From positions 2,666,001 through 2,730,000 of the forward strand of contig NZ_JANADO010000001.1 in the NCBI RefSeq assembly GCF_024199845.1: a DNA stretch of 64,000 nucleotides, written 5' to 3'. The position numbers and the translations under genes were made by a program. Shown one piece after another: positions 8,330 to 17,517 of the stretch (positions within the stretch are counted from its first letter, which is position 1; each line of letters begins with the position of its first letter). The stretch comes from Bradyrhizobium sp. CCGB12. Lineage in GTDB: Bacteria; Pseudomonadota; Alphaproteobacteria; Rhizobiales; Xanthobacteraceae. The notes under the pieces are model-generated. The model made no database searches and was not told the origin of the DNA. It worked only from the letters and a program-made list of their open reading frames with translations.

Positions 8330-10363
8330 ATGACTTTCCATTCGATCTACGCTCATGGATTTGCGCGCGTAGCGGCCTGCGTCACCACCTCCCATGTGGC
8401 CGATCCCTCGGCCAATGCGAAGGCCATTCTGGCCGCGGCTAATGCCTGCCACGAACAGTCGGTGGCGGTCGCCGTGTTCCCCGAGCTGTGCCTCTGCGGC
8501 TATGCGATCGAGGATCTGGTCAAGCAGGATCCGCTGCTCGATGCCGTCGAGCGCGGGCTAGCCGCCATCGTCGAGGCCTCCACCGGCTTGATGACCGTCC
8601 TGATTGCCGGTGCGCCGCTGCGCTTCGGCAATCGCATCTACAATTGCGCCGTCGTCATTCATCGTGGCAACGTGCTCGGCGTCGTGCCCAAGAGCTACCT
8701 GCCGACCTATCGTGAATTCTACGAGGGACGGCATTTCGCCTCAGGCGCTGGCATCGCCGGAGAGACGATCTCGTTTGGCGGGCTGCATGCCCCGTTCGGG
8801 GTCGACCTGTTGTTCTCGGCCGAGGACGTCCCGGGCCTGACCATCGGCGTCGAGATTTGCGAGGACATGTGGATCCCGGTGACGCCGGCCGCGGAACTCG
8901 CCCTTGCGGGCGCCAGCGTGCTGATCAATCTCTCGGGCAGTCCGATCACGATCGGCCGGGCGCGCTCGCGCGCGCTGTTGTGCCAATCGACATCGGCGCG
9001 CTGTCTCGCGGCCTACGTCTATTCCGCCGCCGGGGCAGGGGAATCGACCACCGATCTCGCCTGGGACGGTCAGACCTCGATCTACGAGAATGGCGTGCTG
9101 CTGGCCGAGGGCGAGCGGTTCCGCCAGGGCGGCCAGATCACGTATGCCGACGTCGATCTCGACCTGCTCAGGCAGGAACGTGCGCTGATGGGCACGTTCG
9201 ACGACAACCGCCGGCAGCGCGAGGCGTTTTTCCGCAAGGTGACATTCGCCCTGAAGCCGCCGGCCGCCGACATCGGCTTCCTGCGCAAGGTCGAGCGCTT
9301 TCCCTTCGTGCCGAGCGACGAGAGCTTGCTCGAGCAGGATTGCTATGAGGCCTACAACATCCAGGTCGCCGGCCTCGTGCAGCGCATGCGCGCCACCGGC
9401 ACCAAGCGCGTCGTGATCGGCGTGTCGGGCGGGCTAGATTCCACACATGCATTGATCGTCGCCGCCAAGGCAGTCGACCTGCTCGGCCTGCCGCGCGAGA
9501 ACATCCTGGCTTACACGATGCCGGGCTTCGCTACCGGCAGCGAGAGCAAGACCCATGCGCTGGCATTGATGCAGGCGTTGCAGACGACCTGGCAGGAGCT
9601 CGACATCCGCACCACGGCGACGCAGATGCTGAAGGATATCGGTCACCCCTTCGGCAAGGGCGAGAAGGTCTATGATGTCACCTTCGAGAACGTCCAGGCG
9701 GGCCTGCGCACGGATTACCTGTTCCGGCTCGCCAACCATCACGGCGGCATCGTCATCGGCACCGGCGATCTCTCCGAGCTTGCGCTCGGCTGGTGCACCT
9801 ATGGCGTCGGCGATCAGATGGCGCATTACAACGTCAATGCCGGCGTGCCGAAGACGCTGATCCAGCACCTGATCCGCTGGGTGATCTCCTCAAAGCAGTT
9901 CAGCGACGACGTCAACCGGACGCTTGGCTCGATCCTGGCTGCCGAGATCTCGCCGGAGCTCGTGCCAGTGCAGCCCGGCGAGAAGCCGCAGAGCACAGAG
10001 GCGTCCGTCGGGCCTTACGAGCTGCAGGATTTCAACCTGTTCTACACGCTGCGCTTCGGTATGCGGCCGTCCAAGATCGCCTTCATGGCACAGCACGCCT
10101 GGAAGGACGCCGCCAAGGGCGAATGGCCCCCGGCATTCCCGACCGACCGGCGCCGGGCCTATGATCTCAAGGAGATCCGGCGCTGGCTCGAGGTGTTCCT
10201 GCGCCGCTTCTTCGCTTTCAGCCAGTTCAAGCGTTCGGCGATGCCGAACGGGCCGAAGGTCTCGGCCGGCGGCTCGCTGTCGCCACGCGGCGACTGGCGC
10301 GCGCCGTCGGATGCGAGCGCGGCGGCATGGCTCGAGGATCTCGAACGGAACGTGCCGACCTGA
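8330..10363 (+). CDS. nadE: Glutamine-dependent NAD+ synthetase
   Basis: 677 residues, cytoplasmic, amidates nicotinic acid adenine dinucleotide to NAD+ using ammonia released from glutamine. The N-terminal nitrilase-type glutaminase domain has the triad E52 ([10 protein letters not shown]), K121 (VPKSYLP) and C177 (VEICEDMW). The C-terminal synthetase domain has the ATP pyrophosphatase loop [12 protein letters not shown] and the later [12 protein letters not shown] block. Size and architecture match the long bacterial (mycobacterial-type) enzyme. ATG 8330 is chosen because the glutaminase domain starts immediately after it. With pncA upstream it links nicotinamide salvage to NAD synthesis; pncB and nadD are not in the window. 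Confidence 0.95.
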   Translation: MTFHSIYAHGFARVAACVTTSHVADPSANAKAILAAANACHEQSVAVAVFPELCLCGYAIEDLVKQDPLLDAVERGLAAIVEASTGLMTVLIAGAPLRFGNRIYNCAVVIHRGNVLGVVPKSYLPTYREFYEGRHFASGAGIAGETISFGGLHAPFGVDLLFSAEDVPGLTIGVEICEDMWIPVTPAAELALAGASVLINLSGSPITIGRARSRALLCQSTSARCLAAYVYSAAGAGESTTDLAWDGQTSIYENGVLLAEGERFRQGGQITYADVDLDLLRQERALMGTFDDNRRQREAFFRKVTFALKPPAADIGFLRKVERFPFVPSDESLLEQDCYEAYNIQVAGLVQRMRATGTKRVVIGVSGGLDSTHALIVAAKAVDLLGLPRENILAYTMPGFATGSESKTHALALMQALQTTWQELDIRTTATQMLKDIGHPFGKGEKVYDVTFENVQAGLRTDYLFRLANHHGGIVIGTGDLSELALGWCTYGVGDQMAHYNVNAGVPKTLIQHLIRWVISSKQFSDDVNRTLGSILAAEISPELVPVQPGEKPQSTEASVGPYELQDFNLFYTLRFGMRPSKIAFMAQHAWKDAAKGEWPPAFPTDRRRAYDLKEIRRWLEVFLRRFFAFSQFKRSAMPNGPKVSAGGSLSPRGDWRAPSDASAAAWLEDLERNVPT

Positions 10364-10397
10364 TCGGGGCGGCGGATCGACATGGGGAGATGATCTG

Positions 10398-10778
10398 ATG
10401 GCGGCCGGGGACGCGTCAGAGACGAGCGAGGCCAGGGTCGTCAACGGCCTCTACATCTTCGACATCCAAATGCGCGACGGCAAGCGCGGGCAGGCGAGGG
10501 GCGTTGTCGTGCTCTGCGACGGATGCATCATGGGCGGCGACAGCTTCTTCTACTACACCGGCAGCTACACGTTCCGGAACGGCAAGTGGCGGGGCGACCT
10601 GATCGTCAATCAGCATACCGAAGCCGTCGGCAGAACGCTCGCATTCGGCGGCCGGGAGGTTACCTGCGGTTTCTCGGGTGACTATTCCGCCGATGGCGCC
10701 GAGATCGAGGGCATGGCGCTGGTCGGCAAGACCACCGTGACATTCACGGCTCGCCTCACCCTCAAGAATGCGATGTGA
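10398..10778 (+). CDS. GrlR-like regulatory protein, 126 residues
   Basis: Small soluble beta-rich protein with the layout of the GrlR family: VNGLYIFDIQMRDG at the start, a GVVVLCDGCIMGGDSFFYYTG block, then NGKWRGDLIVNQHTEAVG and a late TCGFSGDYSADG strand. In enteropathogenic E. coli GrlR binds and inhibits the type III secretion activator GrlA. In alphaproteobacteria the role is unknown, and no type III genes or GrlA partner are visible here. ATG at 10398 follows GGGGAGA. It lies 34 bases after nadE on the same strand and ends before a strong terminator, so it may be the last gene of that transcript. Confidence 0.65.
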   Translation: MAAGDASETSEARVVNGLYIFDIQMRDGKRGQARGVVVLCDGCIMGGDSFFYYTGSYTFRNGKWRGDLIVNQHTEAVGRTLAFGGREVTCGFSGDYSADGAEIEGMALVGKTTVTFTARLTLKNAM

Positions 10779-10815
10779 AGCGCGGCGCGTTGTCACGTCT
10801 CGATGTAGAAAGTTC

Positions 10816-10848
10816 CGAGGTCCGGAGTGCCTAGGAGTCCGGACCTCG
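10816..10848 (+). terminator. Stem-loop terminator after the GrlR-like gene
   Basis: Eleven-base perfect stem CGAGGTCCGGA / TCCGGACCTCG with an 11-base loop. No long T-run follows, but the position, 38 bases after the stop of the last gene in the run, supports termination. Confidence 0.65.
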
Positions 10849-11172
10849 TCACCTTGCCCCAGCCTTCAATCCCCCGCCCCATGTGGTCCCCCAACCCCAT
10901 GTAGCGCGATCAGAGGGTGATGCCCGTGGAATTGGCCGCCGATCGATGTCCCGCGATGTACGCGAAGGTTGGTGAGCATTCCATTCCGGATCACTACGGA
11001 CATGGATACCGCTTGTCATGTGTTCATGCGGCATCACTCGCGCTCGTCGTTCTGATTTGCAGCGCGCGCGATGTCCACATCTCCTCGGCACGTCGCAACC
11101 TGCATTTCACCGGCCTGTCATTGAACTGGTCTAGCGCTGCTCCCGTCATCGCTGACGGCCAAGGAGCAAGCC
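10849..11172. other. Intergenic region, no gene seen
   Basis: Some 320 bases before the TIM-barrel isomerase gene. Open frames here have no ribosome site and no recognisable product. The AAGGAG ribosome site of the next gene lies at 11160-11165. Confidence 0.45.
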
Positions 11173-11988
11173 ATGTCGAAGCCGGTGCTGGGCGCCGCAT
11201 TGTCCATCAAATCGATCCCTGCGCATCGCGGCTGGCTTCTGGAACGGCAGCGCGATCTCGAGATTCAGGATTTCTTCCGCGCGGATCTGCTCGATAGCGA
11301 CTGGCGCAGCACGGCGACCGACATCAAGCAGATGCTCGCGGGTCATAGCGGTCGGCTCGGCATTCACGGCCCGTTCTGGGGCTTCAAGATCGACAGCCAC
11401 GATCCGATGATCCGTCAGGCCGTGACCAAGCGCCTGCTTCAGGGCCTGGATGCCGCCGAGTTCCTCGGCGCGACGCAGATGGTGATCCATTCGCCGTTCA
11501 CGACCTGGGACCACAACAATCTCGATCTCTATCCGGATAATCGCAGCAATCTGGTCGAACGGGTCAAGGCGACGCTCGCCGAGGTGATCGCTCGCGCCGA
11601 GACGATCGGCTGCGAGATCGTCATCGAGAACATCGAGGACAAGGATCCGCGCGACCGTGTGCGCCTTGCCAAGGCACTCGAAAGCAGCAAGGTCCGCGTC
11701 TCCCTCGACACCGGGCACGCCAACTATGCCCACATCTCCACCGGCGCGCCGCCGGTCGACTATTACGTCGAGACTGCCGGCGACATGCTGACGCATGTGC
11801 ATCTTCAGGACACCGACGGCTTTGCCGACCGGCACTGGGCGCCGGGCGAGGGCAACATCCCCTGGGTCGCCGTGTTCCGCGCGCTGGGACGGCTGACATC
11901 CAACCCGCGGCTGATCCTCGAACTCCGCAACCACGACGACGTCCGCGCCGGCGCAGCCCATCTCGCCGCGCTCGGGCTCGCCGAATAA
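11173..11988 (+). CDS. Sugar phosphate isomerase/epimerase family protein (xylose isomerase-like TIM barrel)
   Basis: 271 residues, ATG nine bases after the start of an AAGGAG site. The AP endonuclease 2/xylose-isomerase fold is recognised by metal-ligand strands typical of the family: LGIHGPFWG, MVIHSPF, VIENIED, VSLDTGHANYA, LTHVHLQDTDG and the final LILELRNH. Substrate cannot be read. It is the first gene of a plus-strand run, 30 bases before the peptide-type binding protein, so it could process an imported compound or be an unrelated passenger. A true endonuclease IV is unlikely because the DNA-binding loops of that enzyme are not evident. Confidence 0.8.
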   Translation: MSKPVLGAALSIKSIPAHRGWLLERQRDLEIQDFFRADLLDSDWRSTATDIKQMLAGHSGRLGIHGPFWGFKIDSHDPMIRQAVTKRLLQGLDAAEFLGATQMVIHSPFTTWDHNNLDLYPDNRSNLVERVKATLAEVIARAETIGCEIVIENIEDKDPRDRVRLAKALESSKVRVSLDTGHANYAHISTGAPPVDYYVETAGDMLTHVHLQDTDGFADRHWAPGEGNIPWVAVFRALGRLTSNPRLILELRNHDDVRAGAAHLAALGLAE

Positions 11989-12018
11989 CCGACATCACAA
12001 AGGGCAGGGGTCATCATC

Positions 12019-13656
12019 ATGAGCAAGCTTACCCGTCGCACCATCCTGAAATCCGGCGGCGTTGCCGCAGGCACTCTTCTCCTGCCGCGATTTGCGATCG
12101 GGCAGGCCGACAACCGTCCGTCGGTGACGATCGCCGTGCAGAAGGTGACCAATGCGAACGTGCTCGACGTGCTGCGCGAGCAGTCCAATGTCGGCGAGCG
12201 CGTGTTCTTCTCCTCGATCTGGGAAGGTCTGATCTCCAAGAACTGGCGCGGCAATCTCGAGGCCGTGCCGGGTCTTGCCACCGAATGGCGCCGCATCGAC
12301 GATCAGACCGTCGAGGTGAAGCTGCGCCAGGGCGTCAAGTTCCACAACGGCGACGAGCTCACCGCCGAAGACGTCGTCTTCACCTTCAGCCGCGAACGCA
12401 TGTTCGGCGCGACCGAGGCCAAGAGCCGTTCCACCATCCAGGCGTTCGAGAAGATTCCGACGCCGCGCCCCGGCAAGGAGCTGCCGCCTGATGTGCCGGC
12501 GGTCGCCCGCCGCATCTGGCCCGATCTCGTGCGCGTCGATGCCGTCGACAAGTACACAGTGCGCTTCTACAACGCGACGCCCGACGTCACGATCGAGGGC
12601 CGACTGTCGCGCTACGGCTCCGACATCATGAACCGCCGCGCCTGGGAAGAGTCCGCGAGCTATCTCGACTGGGCGCGCAAGCCGATCACCACAGGTCCCT
12701 ATAAGGTCGTCGAGCTCAAGCCCGATGTCTCGCTGACGCTGGAAGCCCACGACGAATATTGGGGCGGCCGCCCGCCCCTCAAGCGCATCCGCTTCCTCGA
12801 AGTGTCTGAAGTCGCCAGCCGCATCAACGGGCTCTTGTCGGGTGAATACCAGTTCGCCTGCGACATCCCGCCGGACCAGATCGCGGGCATCGAGAAGAAT
12901 GCCGCCTTCGAAGTGCAGGGCGGCACCATCCTCAATCACCGCCTGACGGTGTTCGACAAGAACCACGCCCAGCTCGCCAATCCGCTTGTGCGGCGCGCCT
13001 TCACCCATGCAATCGACCGCCAGGCGATCGTCGACAGCCTGTGGGCCGGCCGCACCCGCGTGCCGAAGGGCCTCCAATGGGAATTCTACGGCGACATGTT
13101 CAACGCCGACTGGAGCGTGCCGGCCTACGATCCCAAGCTCGCGCAGGATTTGTTGAAACAGGCCAATTACAGGGGCGACCCGATCCCGTACCGCCTGCTC
13201 AACAATTACTACACCAACCAGGTCGCGACTGCGCAGGTTCTGGTCGAGATGTGGAAGTCCGTCGGTCTCAACGTTCAGATCGAGACCAAGGAGAACTGGT
13301 CGCAGATCATGGAGCGTGCGCCGACCCGCGCCGTCCGCGACTGGTCGAACTCGGCCGCCTTCAACGATCCCGTGTCGTCGCTGGTTGCCCAGCACGGGCC
13401 GAATGGCCAGCAGCAGCAGATTGGCGAGTGGACCAATGTCGAGCTGAACAAGCTCTCGGAGTTCCTGGAGACCTCGACTGACCGCGCCGCGCGCAAGAAG
13501 GCGTTCCGCCGCATGCTGGAGATCGCCGAGCGCGAGGACCCCGCCTACACGGTGCTGCACCAGAACGCGACCTTCACGGCCAAGCCAAAATCGATCAAAT
13601 GGAAGGCGGCTCCCGCCTTCGCGATGGATTTCCGCGCCGGCAATTTCGAGGCCTGA
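12019..13656 (+). CDS. ABC transporter substrate-binding protein, family 5 (dipeptide/oligopeptide type)
   Basis: 545 residues, periplasmic. The N-terminus is a Tat-type signal (KLTRRTILKSGGVAAGTLL, cleavage near AIGQA). The family 5 signature region is present: NGDELTAEDVVFTFSRERM, then the ITTGPYKVVELKPDVSLTLE block and VRRAFTHAIDRQAIVDSLW. Family members bind dipeptides, oligopeptides, nickel, haem or glutathione, and the cargo here is undetermined. Followed after one base by the first ATPase gene, so all five transporter genes form one transcription unit. Confidence 0.92.
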   Translation: MSKLTRRTILKSGGVAAGTLLLPRFAIGQADNRPSVTIAVQKVTNANVLDVLREQSNVGERVFFSSIWEGLISKNWRGNLEAVPGLATEWRRIDDQTVEVKLRQGVKFHNGDELTAEDVVFTFSRERMFGATEAKSRSTIQAFEKIPTPRPGKELPPDVPAVARRIWPDLVRVDAVDKYTVRFYNATPDVTIEGRLSRYGSDIMNRRAWEESASYLDWARKPITTGPYKVVELKPDVSLTLEAHDEYWGGRPPLKRIRFLEVSEVASRINGLLSGEYQFACDIPPDQIAGIEKNAAFEVQGGTILNHRLTVFDKNHAQLANPLVRRAFTHAIDRQAIVDSLWAGRTRVPKGLQWEFYGDMFNADWSVPAYDPKLAQDLLKQANYRGDPIPYRLLNNYYTNQVATAQVLVEMWKSVGLNVQIETKENWSQIMERAPTRAVRDWSNSAAFNDPVSSLVAQHGPNGQQQQIGEWTNVELNKLSEFLETSTDRAARKKAFRRMLEIAEREDPAYTVLHQNATFTAKPKSIKWKAAPAFAMDFRAGNFEA

Positions 13657-13657
13657 C

Positions 13658-14638
13658 GTGGCGCCGCTGGTCAGCATCCGGGACTTGCGCGTTGCCTTCA
13701 ACGGCGTGCCGGTCCTGCGCGGCGTCGACGTCAGCTTGCAGAAGGGCGAGGCCCTCGGCCTCGTTGGCGAGTCCGGCTCCGGCAAGTCGGTGACGTGGCT
13801 TGCTGCCCTCGGTCTCCTGCCGCGCCATGCAGAGGTCACGGGCTCGGTGCTGCTCGACGGCCGCGAGATCCTCGGGGCTCCCGCCGCGCTCGACCACGTC
13901 AGGGGCGGGCGGGTCGCCATGATCTTCCAGGATCCGGCGAGCGCGCTCAATCCGGTGCTGACGATCCGCAGGCAGCTTTGCGAAGCGCTGGCGCTGCATC
14001 GCGATCTCTCCGGCGAAGCCGTGAAGGCGGAAGCCCGGCGGCTGCTCGATCTCGTCGGCATTCCCGACGCGGCGAGGCGGCTCGAGGCCTATCCGCACGA
14101 ATTCTCCGGCGGCCAGGTCCAGCGCATCATGATCGCGATGGCGCTGGCCGGAAATCCCGATCTGCTGATCGCGGACGAGCCGACCACCGCGCTCGATGCC
14201 ACCATCCAGGCGCAGATTTTGGAGCTGCTCTCCGCCGTCCGGCGCGAGATGAGCATGGCGATGGTGTTGATCAGCCACGATCTCGGCGTCGTCGCCGAGA
14301 ATTGCGATCGCGTCGCGGTGATGTATGCCGGCCGCATCGTCGAGGAAGCCCCCAGCAACCAGCTCTTCGCCGATCCCGTGCATCCCTATGCGCAAGGCTT
14401 GATCGGCGCGCTGCCGCCGCTCGATGGACCTCGCCGGCGTCTCACCGCCATTCCCGGCACCGTGCCCGATCCCGCGCGGATGCCTGCTGGTTGCGCCTTC
14501 GCGCCACGCTGCACGCTGGCGGCCGAACCGTGCGGCCTTGCCGCTCCGGGCCTGGCGCCGATCGCGAGTGATCGCACCGTCGCCTGCATCCGCGCCGAGG
14601 CGTCGCGCCGCGCGCTGTTGGGGATCGCCGCCGAATGA
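13658..14638 (+). CDS. Peptide-type ABC transporter ATPase (DppD/OppD-like)
   Basis: 326 residues. Walker A GESGSGKS, signature SGGQVQR, Walker [17 protein letters not shown], and the C-terminal cysteine-rich OppD/F extension ([17 protein letters not shown]) that can carry an iron-sulphur cluster in this family. Start is GTG at 13658, one base after the binding-protein stop. It couples ATP hydrolysis to import with its DppF-like partner, whose ATG overlaps its stop by four bases. Confidence 0.92.
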   Translation: MAPLVSIRDLRVAFNGVPVLRGVDVSLQKGEALGLVGESGSGKSVTWLAALGLLPRHAEVTGSVLLDGREILGAPAALDHVRGGRVAMIFQDPASALNPVLTIRRQLCEALALHRDLSGEAVKAEARRLLDLVGIPDAARRLEAYPHEFSGGQVQRIMIAMALAGNPDLLIADEPTTALDATIQAQILELLSAVRREMSMAMVLISHDLGVVAENCDRVAVMYAGRIVEEAPSNQLFADPVHPYAQGLIGALPPLDGPRRRLTAIPGTVPDPARMPAGCAFAPRCTLAAEPCGLAAPGLAPIASDRTVACIRAEASRRALLGIAAE

Positions 14639-15621
14639 GCGCGCCGCTCGTCGAGGTGTCCGCGATCTCGCGCAGCTACGCCATGCGCTCCGGGATGTTC
14701 GGCCGAGCTACGGCCGTGCATGCGGTCGACGGCGTGTCGCTGACCATTCCCAGGGGCGAGACGCTTGGTCTCGTCGGCGAGTCCGGCTCGGGCAAATCGA
14801 CCACGGGCCGCATCGTGCTCGGCCTCGAGCCGCCTGATAGCGGCGAGGTGAGGTTCGACGGCAAGCCGATGGCCATGCCGGGAACGGCTTCGTGGCGTGC
14901 ACAGCGGGCGCGGATGCAGATGATCTTCCAGGATCCCTTGGGCGCGCTGGACCGGCGGCTGCCGGTCGCCACGCAAATCCGCGAGCCCCTGGACATCCAC
15001 GACATCGGCACGCCCGCCGAGCGAGAGGAGCGTGTCCGCGAGCTCCTGCGCACCGTCGAGCTGACGCCGGCGCATGGTTCGCGCTATCCGGGCGCGCTCT
15101 CCGGCGGCCAGCGTCAGCGCATCGTGCTGGCGCGGGCGCTGGCGACGAAACCCGATTTCCTGGTCTGCGACGAGCCGGTCAGCGCGCTCGACGTCTCGAT
15201 CCAGGCGCAGGTGGTGAACCTGCTCGCCGATCTCCAGGCGCAGCTGTCGCTGACGCTGCTGTTCATCAGCCACGATCTGCGCGTCGTCAGGCAGATCAGC
15301 AATGTCGTCGCCGTGATGTATCTCGGCCGCATCGTCGAGGTCGGCAGCGCCGACGATCTGTTCGCACGGCCCGAGCATCCGTACACGCAGGCCCTGGTCT
15401 CGGCTTCGCCCGCGCCGGGCCGCCGCAGCGCAGGCCGCATCGTGCTGGCTGGCGATCCGCCGAATCCTGCCGCGCGTCCCCAAGGTTGCGCCTTCCACCC
15501 GCGCTGCCCGCGCGCCATCGCGCGCTGTGCGAGCGAGGTGCCGTCTCTCTCGGCCGTCGGCGGCGACAGGCAGGTCGCCTGCCATCTCGTCACAGGCGCC
15601 GAGACACGGGACGCGGCGTGA
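14635..15621 (+). CDS. Peptide-type ABC transporter ATPase (DppF/OppF-like)
   Basis: 328 residues. Walker [10 protein letters not shown], signature SGGQRQR, Walker B FLVCDEPVSALDVSIQ and the C-terminal PQGCAFHPRCPRAIARC extension mark it as the second nucleotide-binding subunit of a peptide/nickel-type importer. ATGA overlap with the upstream ATPase and a one-base overlap with the downstream permease indicate coupled translation. Confidence 0.92.
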   Translation: MSAPLVEVSAISRSYAMRSGMFGRATAVHAVDGVSLTIPRGETLGLVGESGSGKSTTGRIVLGLEPPDSGEVRFDGKPMAMPGTASWRAQRARMQMIFQDPLGALDRRLPVATQIREPLDIHDIGTPAEREERVRELLRTVELTPAHGSRYPGALSGGQRQRIVLARALATKPDFLVCDEPVSALDVSIQAQVVNLLADLQAQLSLTLLFISHDLRVVRQISNVVAVMYLGRIVEVGSADDLFARPEHPYTQALVSASPAPGRRSAGRIVLAGDPPNPAARPQGCAFHPRCPRAIARCASEVPSLSAVGGDRQVACHLVTGAETRDAA

Positions 15622-16550
15622 TGGGACGCTATTTCGCCATCCGGATCGGACGCGCGGCGCTCACGATCGTGCTCGTCGTCACCTTCGCCTTCGTCGTGCT
15701 GCGGCTCTCAGGCGATCCCGCGCTGATGATCCTGGGGCCGGAAGCGCCGCCGGAGGTGCTCGCGGCGTTTCGCAAGGCCTGGGGCCTCGATGATCCCATC
15801 TGGTTTCAGTATCTCGACTATTTCGGCGCCATCGCCAAGGGCGAGCTCGGCCGCTCCATGCGCGATGGGCGGCCCGCAATCGAGCTCGTACTGGAGCGGA
15901 TCCCGGCAACACTGGCGCTGACGCTGCCGGCCTTCTTCTTCAAAGTCGCGCTCGGCGTTCCCGCCGGCATCTACGCCGCGCTGCACCGGGGCTCGGGCAT
16001 CGACCGTGCCGTGATGATGACGGCGGTGGCCGGCTTCACCGTGCCGAGCTTTGTCCTGGCGCTGCTCCTTGTTCTCGTCTTTGCCGTGCAGCTCGGCTGG
16101 CTGCCCTCGGGCGGACAGGACAGCTGGCGCCACGCCATTTTGCCGATCACAACGCTGAGCCTTGGCGGCGCCGCGATACTCGCGCGCTTCACCCGGAGCG
16201 CCATGCTGGAGGTGCTCGGCCAGCCCTATATCCGCACGGCGTCGGCCAAGGGCGTGCCGTGGCGCAAGGTGGTGACGTCGCATGCGCTGCCGAACGCGGC
16301 GATCCCGACCGTGACCATTCTGGGCTTCATGGTGGGCACGCTGATCGCCGGCGCGGTGGTGGTCGAAAGCGTGTTTGCCTGGCCCGGAGTAGGGCGCCTG
16401 CTCGTCGTCGCCGTCGCGAACCGCGACCTCGCTGTCGTGCAATGCATCCTGCTGCTGGTCGCGATGACCATGGTCACGTCGAACCTGATCGTCGACTTCC
16501 TCTACGGCTTCCTCGATCCGCGCCTGCGCGCCAAAGGGGCGCACGCATGA
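15621..16550 (+). CDS. Peptide-type ABC transporter permease (DppB-like)
   Basis: 309 residues with about six membrane segments. The N-terminal segment followed by LSGDPALMILGPEAPPEVL is typical of DppB/OppB, and the EAA loop is in EVLGQPYIRTASAKGVPWRK. The ending LIVDFLYGFLDPRLR is the usual family C-terminus. ATG 15621 overlaps the ATPase stop by one base; the stop overlaps the next permease ATG by four. Confidence 0.92.
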   Translation: MGRYFAIRIGRAALTIVLVVTFAFVVLRLSGDPALMILGPEAPPEVLAAFRKAWGLDDPIWFQYLDYFGAIAKGELGRSMRDGRPAIELVLERIPATLALTLPAFFFKVALGVPAGIYAALHRGSGIDRAVMMTAVAGFTVPSFVLALLLVLVFAVQLGWLPSGGQDSWRHAILPITTLSLGGAAILARFTRSAMLEVLGQPYIRTASAKGVPWRKVVTSHALPNAAIPTVTILGFMVGTLIAGAVVVESVFAWPGVGRLLVVAVANRDLAVVQCILLLVAMTMVTSNLIVDFLYGFLDPRLRAKGAHA

Positions 16551-17470
16551 CCGACGCCACGCTGAAGGATACCGAAGCGTTTTCAAGCGAAGTGGACACC
16601 GGTTCGCGTAAAGAAAACGCGTCGAAACCAGAATCTAGCGTCCGCCGCCGCATCAGTCTGCCGGCGATCCCGGTCTCGGTTGTGCTGGCGATCACCTGGA
16701 TCGTCGCCATGCTGCTGATCGCGGCCTTCGCCGAGAAGATCGCGCCCTATAGCTATACCCAGCTGGACCTGCGCAACCGACTGGCCGCGCCCGGCAATGC
16801 CGCGCACTGGCTCGGCACCGACGAGCTCGGCCGCGACGTGCTGTCGCGTCTTCTCGTCTCCATCCGCATCTCGCTCCTGATCGCGTTTGGCGCCACCGCG
16901 ATCTCGGCTGTGGTCGGCACCACGCTCGGCTTCCTCGCCGCACATTTCCGCGGTGCCGTCGAACAGATGGTACTGATGCTGACCGACTTCCAGGCCAGCA
17001 TGCCCTTCCTGATCATGGCGCTCGCGGTGCTCGCCTTCTTCGGCAACTCGCTGCCGCTCTTGATCGGCCTGATGGGGCTGTTCGGCTGGGAGCGCTATGC
17101 CCGGATCGCGCGGGGCCTCGCCATCTCCGCCAACGCGCAAGGCTATGCCGCCGCGGTCCGTCAGCTCGGCGCGACGCCGGCACGGATTTATCTCCGGCAC
17201 ATCCTGCCCAACATCGCCTCGACCCTGATCGTCTCGACCACGCTGGTCTTCCCCGAGGTGATCCTGATGGAATCAGGCCTCTCCTTCCTTGGCCTCGGCG
17301 TGCAACCGCCAATGACCAGCCTCGGCAACATGGTCGGCTACGGCCGGGAATATTTGACCCGGGCGCCCTGGATCATGCTGGCACCGGCGACCACCATCGT
17401 GGTCACCACGCTGGCCGTCTCCGTGATCGGCGACTGGCTGCGCGACCGGCTCGATCCGACTCTGCAATAG
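16547..17470 (+). CDS. Peptide-type ABC transporter permease (DppC-like) with an inserted palindromic element
   Basis: 307 residues. The core is a normal DppC/OppC permease: first membrane span about residues 43-62, then HWLGTDELGRDVLSRLLVSI, an EAA loop in AAAVRQLGATPARIYLRHIL, and the family ending VIGDWLRDRLDPTLQ. The N-terminal tail is unusual: residues about 10-31 (AFSSEVDTGSRKENAS and following) are encoded by a dispersed intergenic palindrome lying in frame, giving a polar extension not expected in this family. The span sits before the first membrane helix, where extra residues would be tolerated. Last gene of the importer operon; it converges on the TOMM cluster 47 bases away. Confidence 0.9.
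   Translation: MTDATLKDTEAFSSEVDTGSRKENASKPESSVRRRISLPAIPVSVVLAITWIVAMLLIAAFAEKIAPYSYTQLDLRNRLAAPGNAAHWLGTDELGRDVLSRLLVSIRISLLIAFGATAISAVVGTTLGFLAAHFRGAVEQMVLMLTDFQASMPFLIMALAVLAFFGNSLPLLIGLMGLFGWERYARIARGLAISANAQGYAAAVRQLGATPARIYLRHILPNIASTLIVSTTLVFPEVILMESGLSFLGLGVQPPMTSLGNMVGYGREYLTRAPWIMLAPATTIVVTTLAVSVIGDWLRDRLDPTLQ
16574..16640 (+). repeat. Dispersed palindromic element inside the DppC-like gene
   Basis: The stretch beginning GAAGCGTTTTCAAGCGAAGT and continuing through ACCGGTTCGCGTAAAGAAAACGC to AATCTAGC matches, from memory, a very common intergenic repeat of Bradyrhizobium/Rhodopseudomonas genomes. The inverted arms GCGTTTTC and GAAAACGC are visible. It is read through in frame by the permease gene. 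Confidence 0.75.
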
Positions 17471-17517
17471 GGCGACTGGCTTGCGGCGTGCGCCGATTTG
17501 CCGTCGGACACCCGCTT

